Shown here: positions 19,853 through 29,013 of the stretch, in pieces
How positions within the stretch are numbered: the first letter of the stretch is position 1
How the letters are laid out: every line of letters starts with the position of its first letter
Origin: an uncultured bacterium
Lineage (GTDB): Bacteria; Verrucomicrobiota; Lentisphaeria; Oligosphaerales; Oligosphaeraceae
Reading direction: 5' to 3'
Length of the DNA stretch: 64,000 nt
Assembly: GCA_902776645.1 (NCBI GenBank)
Contig: CACYQT010000001.1
Coordinates: 62,001 to 126,000 of the forward strand
Position numbers and translations under genes: made by a program
Notes under the pieces: model-generated
The model's input: the letters and a program-made list of their open reading frames with translations, nothing else
Database searches by the model: none
Told to the model about the DNA's origin: nothing

Positions 19853-20803
19853 TTATTTCTCTTTCTTCAGGCAAATGCCCAGATTGTTGGCGTTTGCGCG
19901 GAGCCAGCCGCCCGCCTGATGGGTGTAGATCTTCACGGGATCCGGTGTCTTGCCGTCTTTGTCGGCCGCCTGCGGATTCCAGACGGCGAGCGTCGTGGAG
20001 CCGCCGCCGTCCATGTTGAGGGCGTCTTCCGCGCCGTATTCCTTCAGCAGTTGGGCGATTTCACCCGTGGTGGCGCCGATGGAATAGTCCTTCTGGCGGC
20101 CGTCGACCACGATGAAATAGAGGTAGCGGCGGTCCTTCGAGAGACCGTATCCCGTCCTCGGATGGACGCTCTTGTCATCTGCGGCCCAAGGTGTTACGGT
20201 GCCATTGTCCAGAATGACGGCGAAGCCGGGCACGGAGATGTAGAGGTCTTCGTTCTTGACGGTCGCCTTGTTCTTGTCCGTCCGGAAATCAACCTTTCCG
20301 TTTTTATAGACGATGAACGACGGACGGCCCAAGTCGTTGGAGTCGAGAATCTCGCCCTGCGCGACGGTCAGCCCCATGTGGCAGGCGAACTTGTGGTTCC
20401 ACGGCTCCTTCCACGGCGTCCACGGCGAGGCGTTGACGGCGACGAGCATGTCCACGCCGTAGCCGCCTTCCTTTTTCGGCTGATGGGCCTGCTTCATGAA
20501 GGCCTTGGCGGATTGACGCCGTGTGACGATCTTCAGGTCTTTGGCGTTCTCCTCCGGCATGTTCTGGCCCCATTCCGCCGGTTTCGGCGTCGTGAAGAAT
20601 CCGTATTTGCCGTCCTTCAGATCGACGCGGACGATGTGGATTTTCATCAGCCGCGGCTCCGTTTTGTCCAGTTTGATGAGCTTGATGCCCGGGAAGAGCT
20701 TTTCGGCGTCCTTCCATGGGCTTTCCGCTTTTTTCTCCTGTGCGCACAAGGAGAGCATGGCGACGCATGCGAAAACGAGAAGAGACAGATGTGATTTTTT
20801 CAT
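19853..20803 (-). CDS. Phosphodiester glycosidase family protein (NAGPA domain)
   Basis: 316 residues, secreted: MKKSHLSLLVFACVAMLSLCAQ is a signal peptide. The NAGPA (phosphodiester glycosidase, formerly DUF2233) core is clear in the C-terminal half: HPRTGYGLSKD, FIVVDGRQ, and GAEDALNMDGGGSTTL with the invariant DGGGS. Members hydrolyse sugar phosphodiester bonds, such as GlcNAc-1-phosphodiester or wall-polymer linkages; the true substrate is unknown. The ATG at 20803 with AAAGGAAC before it is chosen over a TTG at 20818. It ends in the CCCTT repeat. Confidence 0.9.
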   Translation of the reverse strand: MKKSHLSLLVFACVAMLSLCAQEKKAESPWKDAEKLFPGIKLIKLDKTEPRLMKIHIVRVDLKDGKYGFFTTPKPAEWGQNMPEENAKDLKIVTRRQSAKAFMKQAHQPKKEGGYGVDMLVAVNASPWTPWKEPWNHKFACHMGLTVAQGEILDSNDLGRPSFIVYKNGKVDFRTDKNKATVKNEDLYISVPGFAVILDNGTVTPWAADDKSVHPRTGYGLSKDRRYLYFIVVDGRQKDYSIGATTGEIAQLLKEYGAEDALNMDGGGSTTLAVWNPQAADKDGKTPDPVKIYTHQAGGWLRANANNLGICLKKEK

Positions 20804-20828
20804 GGTGTTCCTTTTCAATTGGTTATTA

Positions 20829-22748
20829 TCAGCCTTTGAAGCGTTTTTCCAGTTCGGAGTAGGTGATGTGGATCATGGTGGGATTGCCGTTCGGGTCGGC
20901 GTACGGCATCGTGGCGCGGGCGAGATCGGAAATCAGCTGGCTGACTTCCTTCTCCGCCAGATTGGCCTTCAGCGAAATGGCATGGCGGCAGGCGGCCTGC
21001 GCGATATGGATGGCGCTTTGGACATTCGTCGTGCGGGACTGCCGCAGATCGTCGATGATGTCGCGCAATGTTTGGGAGATGTCTTGATTCGGATAGGAGG
21101 CGGGAACGGCCGTGACGATGAAAGCCGTGCCGCCGAAATGTTCAATTGTAAACCCAAGTGATTGGAAATGCTTGAGTTGCGAATTAAGAAAACGCGCTTC
21201 CTCCTGCCCGAGGTTGATGGTGACGGGAATCAGCAGCGGCTGCTGCGGGATTTTCTGCTCCTTCAGGTTGGCGAGGAGTTTTTCGAAAAGGATCCGCTGA
21301 TGGGCGGCGCGCAAATCGATGACGACAAGCCCGTTGGCGGATTCGGCCAGCAGATGGCGGTTGCCGAGGCGGCCGCAGATGCGCAGGGAGGCCAGATCGC
21401 TGTTGACGGGCCGTTGCGGTTGCTGCTGGACAGGCGTGTCCGACGGCTTGGGCGGCGACGCGGGCGGATTGACGGAGGCCGGCCGGTCTGGCAGCGGCAG
21501 TGAAATCTGCTGCGGTTCGGGCTTGAACGGCTGCGGGGCGGGAAGAGGGTAGGGCGTCGCCGCAGGAGCCGGAATGGCCGTCGCGGAAGAGGGCGGGGCG
21601 GTTTTTTCTGGCGACGCCGATGGCTTGTTTTCAACGGGTTGCGGCTTGACGGCGGGGGGCGGCGGAAGCTCGACAACGGGCGGTGGCGGAAGTTCGATGA
21701 CGGGTTCGGCGGGCGGCAGATGGACAGGAGACGGCTGCATGGACGGATCTTCGCCGCCCTGCAATTGCCGCAACGCGGCGCGGATGGCGGCGGCGATGAT
21801 GCCGCCGACTTGCCGCGGGTCGCGGAAACGGACTTCCCGCTTCGTCGGATGGACGTTCACGTCCACACGGTCCGGCGGCAGATCGATGTAGAGGACGGTG
21901 CTTGGATAGCGGCCTTTGACGACGAGTGTGTCGTAGGCGTCGCGGATGGCGAAGAAAACCGTGTCCGCCGTGGCGGTCCGGCCGTTGACGATGGTCCGCT
22001 GGTCGCGGCGGGAGACGCGTGTGAAGCCCGGCTTGCTGATGAAGCCGCGGACGGAGACGCCGTCCTCCTGGTAGTTGACGGGCAGCATCGCCTCGTAGAC
22101 ATCCTTTCCAAGCAGCATGAGGATGCGGGCGCCAAGGTCGTTCGTGGCGGATGCGCGGATGACTTCACGGTCGTTCAAAACAAGCGAGAAGGAGATGTCC
22201 GGCCTCGCAAGTGCCAGTTGCAGAACCATTTCCTCTATGTGGCCGTCCTCCGTGTCAGGCCCTTTGAGGAACTTCCGCCGCGCGGGGAGGTTGCCGAAGA
22301 GATGGGCGACCTTGATGTTCGTGCCCGGGGCGCAGCCGCAGTCCTGCACGTCGCGGATGGCGCCGTTGTCCACGACGATTTCCGTCCCGACGTCGTCCTC
22401 CTTCCGCCGCGTCTGCAGGATGAACCGTGAGACGGACGAAATGGACGGAATCGCTTCGCCCCTGAATCCCAACGACTTGATCTGCCCGACATCCGCCTCC
22501 GTGGAGATTTTGCTGGTGGCGTGGGCCTCGAAGCACATGATGGCGTCGTCGCGGTCCATGCCGCAGCCGTTGTCGGTGACTTGTATGAGCCGCTGGCCGC
22601 CTTGCTCCGCCGCGACGCGGATGCGCGTCGCGCCTGCGTCAATGGAATTCTCGACGAGTTCCTTGACGACGGATGCGGGTCGCTCCACGACTTCGCCGGC
22701 GGCGATCCGTCCGGCGACTTCTGCTGACAATACGCGGATGATGCTCAT
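20829..22748 (-). CDS. mutL: DNA mismatch repair protein MutL
   Basis: 639 residues. N-terminal GHKL ATPase: VVKELVENSIDAGAT (Glu/Asn of motif I), DNGCGM, and ATSKI then GFRGEA. Residues ~330-440 are a Pro-rich linker. The C-terminal dimer domain begins near 450. The endonuclease motif, normally DQHA-x2-E-x4-E, reads DLRAAHQRILFE (478-489), and the normally CPHGRP motif reads DPNGNP (618-623), so metal-binding residues appear lost, although ACRHAI is kept. Its start overlaps the stop of the glycerophosphodiesterase gene by 4 bp. No mutS or mutH in view. Confidence 0.96.
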   Translation of the reverse strand: MSIIRVLSAEVAGRIAAGEVVERPASVVKELVENSIDAGATRIRVAAEQGGQRLIQVTDNGCGMDRDDAIMCFEAHATSKISTEADVGQIKSLGFRGEAIPSISSVSRFILQTRRKEDDVGTEIVVDNGAIRDVQDCGCAPGTNIKVAHLFGNLPARRKFLKGPDTEDGHIEEMVLQLALARPDISFSLVLNDREVIRASATNDLGARILMLLGKDVYEAMLPVNYQEDGVSVRGFISKPGFTRVSRRDQRTIVNGRTATADTVFFAIRDAYDTLVVKGRYPSTVLYIDLPPDRVDVNVHPTKREVRFRDPRQVGGIIAAAIRAALRQLQGGEDPSMQPSPVHLPPAEPVIELPPPPVVELPPPPAVKPQPVENKPSASPEKTAPPSSATAIPAPAATPYPLPAPQPFKPEPQQISLPLPDRPASVNPPASPPKPSDTPVQQQPQRPVNSDLASLRICGRLGNRHLLAESANGLVVIDLRAAHQRILFEKLLANLKEQKIPQQPLLIPVTINLGQEEARFLNSQLKHFQSLGFTIEHFGGTAFIVTAVPASYPNQDISQTLRDIIDDLRQSRTTNVQSAIHIAQAACRHAISLKANLAEKEVSQLISDLARATMPYADPNGNPTMIHITYSELEKRFKG

Positions 22749-24178
22749 CTGAAATCCATGTCCGAAATTTTGGCGGCGATGCGGTCCAGCGTTTCGCGGA
22801 CCATGGTCGGCCGGTCTGTGATGATGCCGTCCGCGCCTACTTTCCAGGCGTTGACGACATCGTTCGGGTTGTTGATGGTCCAGAAGAAAATGGACAGCCC
22901 CTGCAATCGCAAATCAGTGAGATTGAGAAGGACGGGGCTCTGGAACTGCGCAAAGAGGGCGTCGAAGCCGCTGGACTTCAGGCTTCGTGCGAAATCGTTT
23001 TTGTAAGCCCCCGGAACGCCTGTGATGCAGATGACGGTGGCGTCCGGAATGCGGCTGCGGTATTTTTGGGCGACCTTCGGGGAGCCCGTGTCCAGCAGCG
23101 CGTTGTGGGTGGCCTTGTGCTTGATGAGAATGTCGCAGATGGCGTCCACGGCGGCGACCTCCTTCAGATCGACGAGCACGACGGAGTCCTTTTCCTTCAC
23201 GTATTTCACAACGTCTTCGAACAGAGCGATTTTCGCGCCGGCGAATTTCGGATTGAATTTGGCGCCCGCGTCCAGTTCGCGCAGTTCGGCGATGGTCTTG
23301 AGCCGCGCGGGGCCCGTGCCGTTGGTCGTGCGGTTGAGCGTGTCGTCATGGAGGCAATAGACGACGCCGTCCTTCGAAATTCGCGCGTCGATCTCCACGC
23401 CGTCCGCTCCCGCCTCCAACGCGCCATTGATGGCTTCCAGCGTGTTCTCCGGAAATCTTTCGGAGAAGCCGCGGTGGGCAATGACGAACGGCATGGACGT
23501 GTACATTTTGGAAATGGCGATCTTCTCCTTCTGGCTCACAGGCGGCAGTTTCTCCACGACGATGTTGTCGATTTCGACTTGGACGGCCGAGAGGCTGAAT
23601 CCCGCGCGGCCCGGATGGACGCTGGAACTGTCCACAAAGGCGAAACGGACGCATTTTCCGTCGATGAACGCGCGGGCGATGTTGCCGCGGATTTCAAGGC
23701 GGTGCGTCCGCGTGGCGGTGGCGGGCTTGCCGTCCCGCTTGAAGGTAGGCGCATAGACGCGCCAGTTGAAGTGCTTGTTCTCGTCGATAACGGCGTCGGC
23801 GATTTCCGTCGATCGGTTGTAGCGGACGGGCATGTGGGTGAAGACGGCCTTGTCATCCAGATGACGCAGGAAAATGCCCGCCCAGCGTGTCTCGTTGGCG
23901 GCCTGCAGGATCGTGACGTCCGCCTGGATGGCCATGTCCTGTCCGAAAGTCGCTTTCGGCAGAAGGAGCTGCGGCATTCCGCCTGTGATGGGATGGACGA
24001 GCTTCCCGTTTTCGATTTTCCACTGCTTGCTTTCAAACAGCGTGAAACCGTCCAGCGTGGCCGTCTTGTCGAAATTCTCCCGATAGACGACTTCGCCGTG
24101 CATGGGCGTGGTCATGTCGAGCGGTTGGGCGGAGAGGACGATGGCGAAGCCAAGAAAAAGTAGTGCGAATGATTTCAT
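22745..24178 (-). CDS. Secreted glycerophosphodiester phosphodiesterase with N-terminal lectin-like domain
   Basis: 477 residues with a signal peptide (MKSFALLFLGFAIVLSAQ). Residues ~25-210 form a beta-rich LamG/concanavalin-like domain (family DUF1080-like look: YRENFDKTATLDGFTLF, then IDNIVVEKLP). Residues ~228-470 are a GDPD TIM barrel: AHRGFSERFPENT (His235, Arg236), VEID (Glu262, Asp264), and LHDDTLNRTTNG (catalytic His). It likely hydrolyses glycerophosphodiesters in the periplasm. The fused beta-domain is less common. Coupled to mutL by an ATGA overlap. No strong ribosome site before the ATG. Confidence 0.92.
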   Translation of the reverse strand: MKSFALLFLGFAIVLSAQPLDMTTPMHGEVVYRENFDKTATLDGFTLFESKQWKIENGKLVHPITGGMPQLLLPKATFGQDMAIQADVTILQAANETRWAGIFLRHLDDKAVFTHMPVRYNRSTEIADAVIDENKHFNWRVYAPTFKRDGKPATATRTHRLEIRGNIARAFIDGKCVRFAFVDSSSVHPGRAGFSLSAVQVEIDNIVVEKLPPVSQKEKIAISKMYTSMPFVIAHRGFSERFPENTLEAINGALEAGADGVEIDARISKDGVVYCLHDDTLNRTTNGTGPARLKTIAELRELDAGAKFNPKFAGAKIALFEDVVKYVKEKDSVVLVDLKEVAAVDAICDILIKHKATHNALLDTGSPKVAQKYRSRIPDATVICITGVPGAYKNDFARSLKSSGFDALFAQFQSPVLLNLTDLRLQGLSIFFWTINNPNDVVNAWKVGADGIITDRPTMVRETLDRIAAKISDMDFR

Positions 24179-24221
24179 GGTTTGTTGACGTTATCGTGGT
24201 TTGACATCACATTATACAAAA

Positions 24222-24301
24222 GCAACGACGGCGTCTCGCCGTCGGGCAGGAGGTAGCAAGGGCGTCTCCGCCCTTGACAAGGCCGAGACGGCCTTGCTAC
24301 C
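24222..24301. repeat. REP-like element with three hairpins
   Basis: Three consecutive short hairpins: GACGGCG/CGCCGTC, AAGGGCG/CGCCCTT and AAGGCCG/CGGCCTT, with GTCTC or GAGAC loops. A 35-bp block (24249-24283) recurs in inverted orientation at 53816-53850 with one mismatch. It lies between the divergent GDPD and priA genes. Confidence 0.8.
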
Positions 24302-24367
24302 CCGTATATTACTTTATTATACTTTCTTTCTACTAAAATGAAATAGAAAAAGGAAAAAATCTCGAAA

Positions 24368-26584
24368 ATGGAAGAGAACGCCGTGATAGCGCAAGTTGTG
24401 TTTTCGCTGTCGCTGGACCGTGATTTCGATTATCTGGTTCCGGCGGAGCTGCGCGGTCGCGTACGCGTGGGGAGCCGTGTTCGGGCGCCGTTCAACACAA
24501 GTGAAAAAAGCGGCTATGTCGTCGCCATCAAATCACAGTCCGACTACTGGCCGCTGAAGCCGCTGCTGGCGTTGGAAAGCGAGAAGGAGCAGATTCCGGA
24601 ATCGCTGGTATGGCTTGCGGACTGGATGGCGGATTACTATTGCTGCCCGAAGGAGCACGCCGTCAGGACGTTGCTGCCGGCCGTCGTGCGCAGCGGCGAG
24701 ATGAAGCACAAGCAGGCGTTGTTCGTCTCGTTGACGCTGAAGGCCGCGAATCCAGGCGATGAATTCGACAAATTGACGGACAAGCGAAAGGAGGTAATCC
24801 AGTATCTGCGGCGGGAGGGGGCCCGTCCGCTGTCGGAGCTGGTCAATCTGAATCTGGCCAGCGCGCAGATTATCTCCAAAATGTGCGAGGACGGGTGGCT
24901 GAGCAAGGAGCTGCGCGTCGTGGAACGCGATCCGTTTCTGGACGACGTCGTCCAGCCGGACGAACCCAAAAAATTGACGAAAGATCAACAAAAGGCTCTT
25001 GACGTCATCAACACATCGCAGGACGCGGCGGACAGTTCCGTGATTCTGCTGCACGGCGTGACGGCGTCCGGCAAGACGGAAGTCTATTTGCAGGCGATTT
25101 CGCGCTGTCTGGAGCATGGCAAGGAGGCCATCGTTTTGGTTCCGGAAATTTCACTGACGCCGCAGACGTGCGAACGGTTCCGCCGCCGTTTCGGCAACAT
25201 GGTCAGCGTGCTGCACAGCGGCTTGAGCGACGGCGAGCGGTTCGATGAATGGACGCGCATCAACGAAGGCCGTTCGCGCATCGCCGTCGGGGCGCGCTCC
25301 GCCTTGTTCGCGCCGTTCCGCAATCTTGGCTTGATCGTTGTGGATGAAGAACATGAGAACAGCTACAAGCAGGACGAATCGCCGCGATACAATGCGCGGG
25401 ACATGGCGGTCGTCCGCGGGAAACACGAAAACGCGACGATCGTGCTCGGCTCCGCGACGCCGTCGCTGGAATCGTATTACAACTGTGAGCAAGGCCGCTA
25501 CAAATTGGTGGAGATGACGGAACGCGTCGACACGAAGCCATTGCCGTCCGTCGAATTGATCGACATGGGACAGGAGGCCGCCATGGCGGGCAAGGCGCAG
25601 ATTTTCTCCAACCGCTTGAAGGAGTTGATCTTCGACCGTCTCCAGAAGGCGGAGCAGGTGATCCTGTTTCTGAACCGCCGCGGCTTCGCGACGCAGATGA
25701 TGTGCTCCAAATGCGGCTATGTGGCGACGTGCGACAACTGCAGCGTGTCCTACGTCTATCACAAGCATGCGGGCACGCTGTCCTGCCACATGTGCGGCGC
25801 GGAGATTCCCGCGCCGACGGTCTGCCCGCAGTGCGGCGATCCGGAGATCCGCTATTCGGGCTTCGGGACGGAGAAGATCGAGACGATCACGCAGGCGTTG
25901 TTCCCGAAGGCGAAGATCGCGCGCATGGATTCGGACACGATGCGCACGAAAGATTGTTATAAAAAGGTATTGGAGGAATTCAGGGCGGGGCGCGTCAACA
26001 TTCTGATCGGCACGCAGATGATCGCGAAAGGGCTTGATTTCCCGAATGTCACGCTGGTCGGCGTCGTCCAGGCGGACATCGGGCTGCATATTCCGGATTT
26101 CCGCAGCGGCGAACGCGTCTTCCAGCTGATCACGCAGGTGGCCGGCCGCGCGGGCCGCGGTGACACGCCCGGAAAAGTTGTCGTGCAAACCTATACGCCC
26201 GATCACTTTGCGTTGCGGACAGCCGTTCGGCAGGATTTCCATGCGTTCTACGAAGAGGAGGCGCCGAGCCGCAAGATGCTCGATTTTCCGCCATGTTCGC
26301 ACATGGTGATGATCCATTTCCGCAGCCAGGAGGAGGCGTTGGCCGCCGCCGCCGCGGAGGCCTTCACGGAGGAGCTGAAACCGCTGCTGGAGGAGAAGAC
26401 GCAGGTCATCGGCCCGATGCCCGCGCCGCTCTCGAAAGTGCAGAAATTCTTCCGCTACCAGCTGTTGCTGCGCGGCGGGAACATCCGCCGCCTGTCACGG
26501 CTGCTGCGGTCGATGATCGTCGTGCGCAAGCAGCCGAAGAACGTGGCCATCTACGCGGATGTCGATCCACGGAACTTGTTGTAA
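24368..26584 (+). CDS. priA: Primosomal protein N' (replication restart helicase)
   Basis: 738 residues, the usual length. The N-terminal 3'-DNA-binding domain includes FDYLVP and VGSRVRAPF. Walker A is GVTASGKT (230-237), Walker B with DEEH is VVDEEHENSYKQ, and the helicase motif GSATPSLESY follows. Zinc-binding cysteines are in CSKCGYVATCDNC and CHMCGAEIPAPTVCPQCGD. IGTQMIAKGLDFPNV and QVAGRAGR are motifs V and VI. It reloads DnaB at stalled forks. The ATG at 24368 lies about 10 bp after AAGGAA. It is divergent from the GDPD/mutL genes. Confidence 0.97.
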   Translation: MEENAVIAQVVFSLSLDRDFDYLVPAELRGRVRVGSRVRAPFNTSEKSGYVVAIKSQSDYWPLKPLLALESEKEQIPESLVWLADWMADYYCCPKEHAVRTLLPAVVRSGEMKHKQALFVSLTLKAANPGDEFDKLTDKRKEVIQYLRREGARPLSELVNLNLASAQIISKMCEDGWLSKELRVVERDPFLDDVVQPDEPKKLTKDQQKALDVINTSQDAADSSVILLHGVTASGKTEVYLQAISRCLEHGKEAIVLVPEISLTPQTCERFRRRFGNMVSVLHSGLSDGERFDEWTRINEGRSRIAVGARSALFAPFRNLGLIVVDEEHENSYKQDESPRYNARDMAVVRGKHENATIVLGSATPSLESYYNCEQGRYKLVEMTERVDTKPLPSVELIDMGQEAAMAGKAQIFSNRLKELIFDRLQKAEQVILFLNRRGFATQMMCSKCGYVATCDNCSVSYVYHKHAGTLSCHMCGAEIPAPTVCPQCGDPEIRYSGFGTEKIETITQALFPKAKIARMDSDTMRTKDCYKKVLEEFRAGRVNILIGTQMIAKGLDFPNVTLVGVVQADIGLHIPDFRSGERVFQLITQVAGRAGRGDTPGKVVVQTYTPDHFALRTAVRQDFHAFYEEEAPSRKMLDFPPCSHMVMIHFRSQEEALAAAAAEAFTEELKPLLEEKTQVIGPMPAPLSKVQKFFRYQLLLRGGNIRRLSRLLRSMIVVRKQPKNVAIYADVDPRNLL

Positions 26585-26847
26585 AAGAACCATGAAAGAC
26601 AGAGAAGTTGACATGAGACATGAGACGTGAGACGTGAGACGACCAAAAGACATTAGACAACAAGACGCAAGATAAGGCAACATAAATTTTTTGTCTTTCT
26701 GTCTCATCGTCTTGCGTCTTCGCTCGTCTCTCGTCTCTCGTCTCTCGTCTCTCGTCAATTCACGTAATGGCAACGCCATAGTGTTTTGTTGATAATTGCA
26801 ATGTAAACAAAATCTCGCCTTCAGGCGGGGAATAAGGAGGATCGCAC
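26585..26847. repeat. Short tandem repeats with inverted arms in a 263-bp spacer
   Basis: 26612-26641 has 7-bp CATGAGA/CGTGAGA units, and 26724-26756 has four and a half copies of TCGTCTC, the complementary motif. Between them, an 11-bp inverted pair lies at 26662-26672 and 26710-26720. The whole block could fold into one large hairpin downstream of priA. After it, an AAGGAGG ribosome site near 26834 serves the GH76 gene. Confidence 0.75.
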
Positions 26848-28020
26848 ATGATAAAAGGTATTCTGTTGATTGCATGTCTGTTTTTCAGCCTCCACGCCAA
26901 CGCGCAGGAAAACGCCCATGACTGGAACAAACTGGCGGACGGCATGGTGGCCGCGCTCATCAAAAACTTCTGGGGCGCAAGCTTCAAGGAGACACCCAAC
27001 CGATTCTATTTCAACAAGAAAAGCCATCAGGCGGACATGGCCACCAACGGTTACTGGCCGCAGGCCCACGCCATGGACGTCATCGTGGACGCCTATCTGC
27101 GGACGCATGATGACAAGTATCTTGCTCTGTTCGACCAGTGGTGGGAAGGTGCCCCGCGGTTCAATTTCTGCAAACGCAAGGAGGATCCGTGGTGGAACGT
27201 CTTTGTCGATGACATGGAATGGATTGTGCTCGCCCAGATACGCATGTACGAGGCGACGGGCAGGACGCTCTATCTGAACAAGGCGCGGCAGATGTACGCG
27301 GATTGGATATGGACGCAATGGAGCCCCGAACATGAAACGCCGTTCCATGGCGGCATCACGTGGAAGACGGACACGGGGCCTTCCAAAAACGCCTGCAGCA
27401 ACGGCCCCGCCGCCATCATCGCCGCGCGTCTGGCGCAGTTCGCGGATGTCGACAAGGAGCATGACCGCAAGTCGCGGGAGGAATATCTGGCGGAGGCCGT
27501 CCGAATCATCAGCTGGATGCAGGCCCATCTGGTTGACGCTGAAAACGGGGCGGTTTTCGACAACATGAACAAGGAGGGCAAGATCAACCGTGCCGCATTT
27601 ACCTATAACCAAGGGACTTATCTGGGAGCCTGCCATGAGCTGTTCCGCCTGACGGGCAATAAGCAGTATCTTCTGGATGCCTGCAAGACGGCCGATTACG
27701 TCATCCATCACAAATCGAACAACGGCGGCGCGTTGTCCGATTCCACCCGTGGCGACGGGGCCTTGTTCAACGGCATTTTCATCCGTTATTTTGTAAAACT
27801 CCTCCGCGAACCGGCCTTGGACGCGGAATTACGTCAGCGTTATGCGGATTATCTGACACGACTCGCGAGTATTTTGGCGGACGAAGGCCTCAACCGCGAG
27901 ACGATGATCTACGGCGGCCGCTGGCATGAGCCGCAGCCCGCCGACACGCCTTCCGAACTAACCGCCCATCTCACCGGCTGCATGCTCATGGAGGCCGTCA
28001 GCCTCCTGAACCAAAAGTGA
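26848..28020 (+). CDS. GH76 family glycosidase (alpha-1,6-mannanase type)
   Basis: 390 residues with a signal peptide (MIKGILLIACLFFSLHANAQ), so secreted. The (alpha/alpha)6 fold is suggested by regular helices with aromatic turns. The GH76 catalytic Asp pair is seen in VDDMEW (Asp121-Asp122), together with NGYWPQAHAMD, ACSNGPAAI and FTYNQGTYLGA, all typical of the family. It likely cleaves alpha-1,6-mannan from yeast or another polysaccharide. A strong AAGGAGG site precedes the ATG. The neighbours downstream are prepilin-like proteins, so it is probably expressed alone. Confidence 0.88.
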   Translation: MIKGILLIACLFFSLHANAQENAHDWNKLADGMVAALIKNFWGASFKETPNRFYFNKKSHQADMATNGYWPQAHAMDVIVDAYLRTHDDKYLALFDQWWEGAPRFNFCKRKEDPWWNVFVDDMEWIVLAQIRMYEATGRTLYLNKARQMYADWIWTQWSPEHETPFHGGITWKTDTGPSKNACSNGPAAIIAARLAQFADVDKEHDRKSREEYLAEAVRIISWMQAHLVDAENGAVFDNMNKEGKINRAAFTYNQGTYLGACHELFRLTGNKQYLLDACKTADYVIHHKSNNGGALSDSTRGDGALFNGIFIRYFVKLLREPALDAELRQRYADYLTRLASILADEGLNRETMIYGGRWHEPQPADTPSELTAHLTGCMLMEAVSLLNQK

Positions 28021-28059
28021 ATAAAGGCGTTCTTTTCCATATATAATATGCCAAAACGC

Positions 28060-28087
28060 TTGACATTGTAGAAACAACTGTTAGATT
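28060..28087 (+). promoter_or_regulatory. Possible promoter upstream of the prepilin-like pair
   Basis: TTGACA at 28060-28065 with a weak TAGATT about 16 bp downstream, in an AT-rich spacer 90 bp before the first pseudopilin gene. The -10 box is poor, so support is modest. Confidence 0.35.
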
Positions 28088-28174
28088 TAGCCAATATTTT
28101 AATTATTGGGGGCAGATTGTTTGTAGAAACAGCGGCCCTCATCAACGACAAGGATACGACAACACGAGGTCAAC

Positions 28175-28957
28175 ATGAAACAACAGAGACGATTCACACT
28201 CATTGAACTTCTGGTCGTCATCGCGATCATCGCGATTCTGGCGGCCATGCTGCTGCCCGCGCTGGCGAAGGCCCGCCAGAAAGCGCAAAGCATCAGCTGC
28301 ACGAACAATCTGAAACAGATCGGCACGCGTTTCGCCCTCTACATGAGCGACAACGGCGGCCGTCTTGTCCCGAACTTCTTCCAGGCGTCCCCCGGTTCCG
28401 CCACGGATATCACGACGGGCCTCCGCTGGTTCCACATCATCGCCGCGAGCGAAGCCGGCATCTCCCTGGACGTGAACAACCGAGCCTCCATTGAGAAGTC
28501 CATGGACAAGTCGTGGCACTGCCCCCTGCAGCAGAACACCTACGCCTTCAGCCGCAATCCCGGCCAGTGCAAGAACAACTACGTGGCGAACTGGTACAAC
28601 AGCCGTTCGCAGTACAGCATCCCCCCCGCGCCGAACGGCATGAGCATCCCGCGAATCGTCACGTGGCTGCAGCACGGCCCCTCCGAACAGCTGATCATCA
28701 TGGACGGCAACTATTCCTACGGTGAAGACGCCTCCTGGCAGGAACGCCGTAATTTCGCACCGTGCAACCGCTGCGGCCGCACGGCTAGCAATCTCAATTA
28801 CTGGTACGGCGTCGGCACACATCATGATGCCAAGGCCAACGTCACATGGCTGGACGGCCACAGCTCCTCCATCGCCTGGTCCGCTTTTGGCGCGGATGCC
28901 AAGACCGAACAGTGCACCAGATGGTTCAATTTCAACGACGACGACAATTACGAATAG
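28175..28957 (+). CDS. Prepilin-type N-terminal methylation / H-X9-DG protein, copy 1
   Basis: 260 residues. The class III/type IV pilin signal is [15 protein letters not shown] with cleavage predicted before the Phe and a hydrophobic helix through residue ~30. The globular part ends with [14 protein letters not shown], the H-X9-DG motif of the pseudopilin-like proteins massively expanded in Planctomycetes and Lentisphaerota. It is exported by the type II secretion / type IV pilus machinery and anchored by the helix; role unknown. Followed 56 bp later by a paralogue of identical length. Both have a GAGGT(T)CAAC leader just before ATG. Confidence 0.92.
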   Translation: MKQQRRFTLIELLVVIAIIAILAAMLLPALAKARQKAQSISCTNNLKQIGTRFALYMSDNGGRLVPNFFQASPGSATDITTGLRWFHIIAASEAGISLDVNNRASIEKSMDKSWHCPLQQNTYAFSRNPGQCKNNYVANWYNSRSQYSIPPAPNGMSIPRIVTWLQHGPSEQLIIMDGNYSYGEDASWQERRNFAPCNRCGRTASNLNYWYGVGTHHDAKANVTWLDGHSSSIAWSAFGADAKTEQCTRWFNFNDDDNYE

Positions 28958-29013
28958 GCCGAACCGCCATCGTATCGCCCATGGAAACATTTCATAACAA
29001 CATGAGGTTCAAC

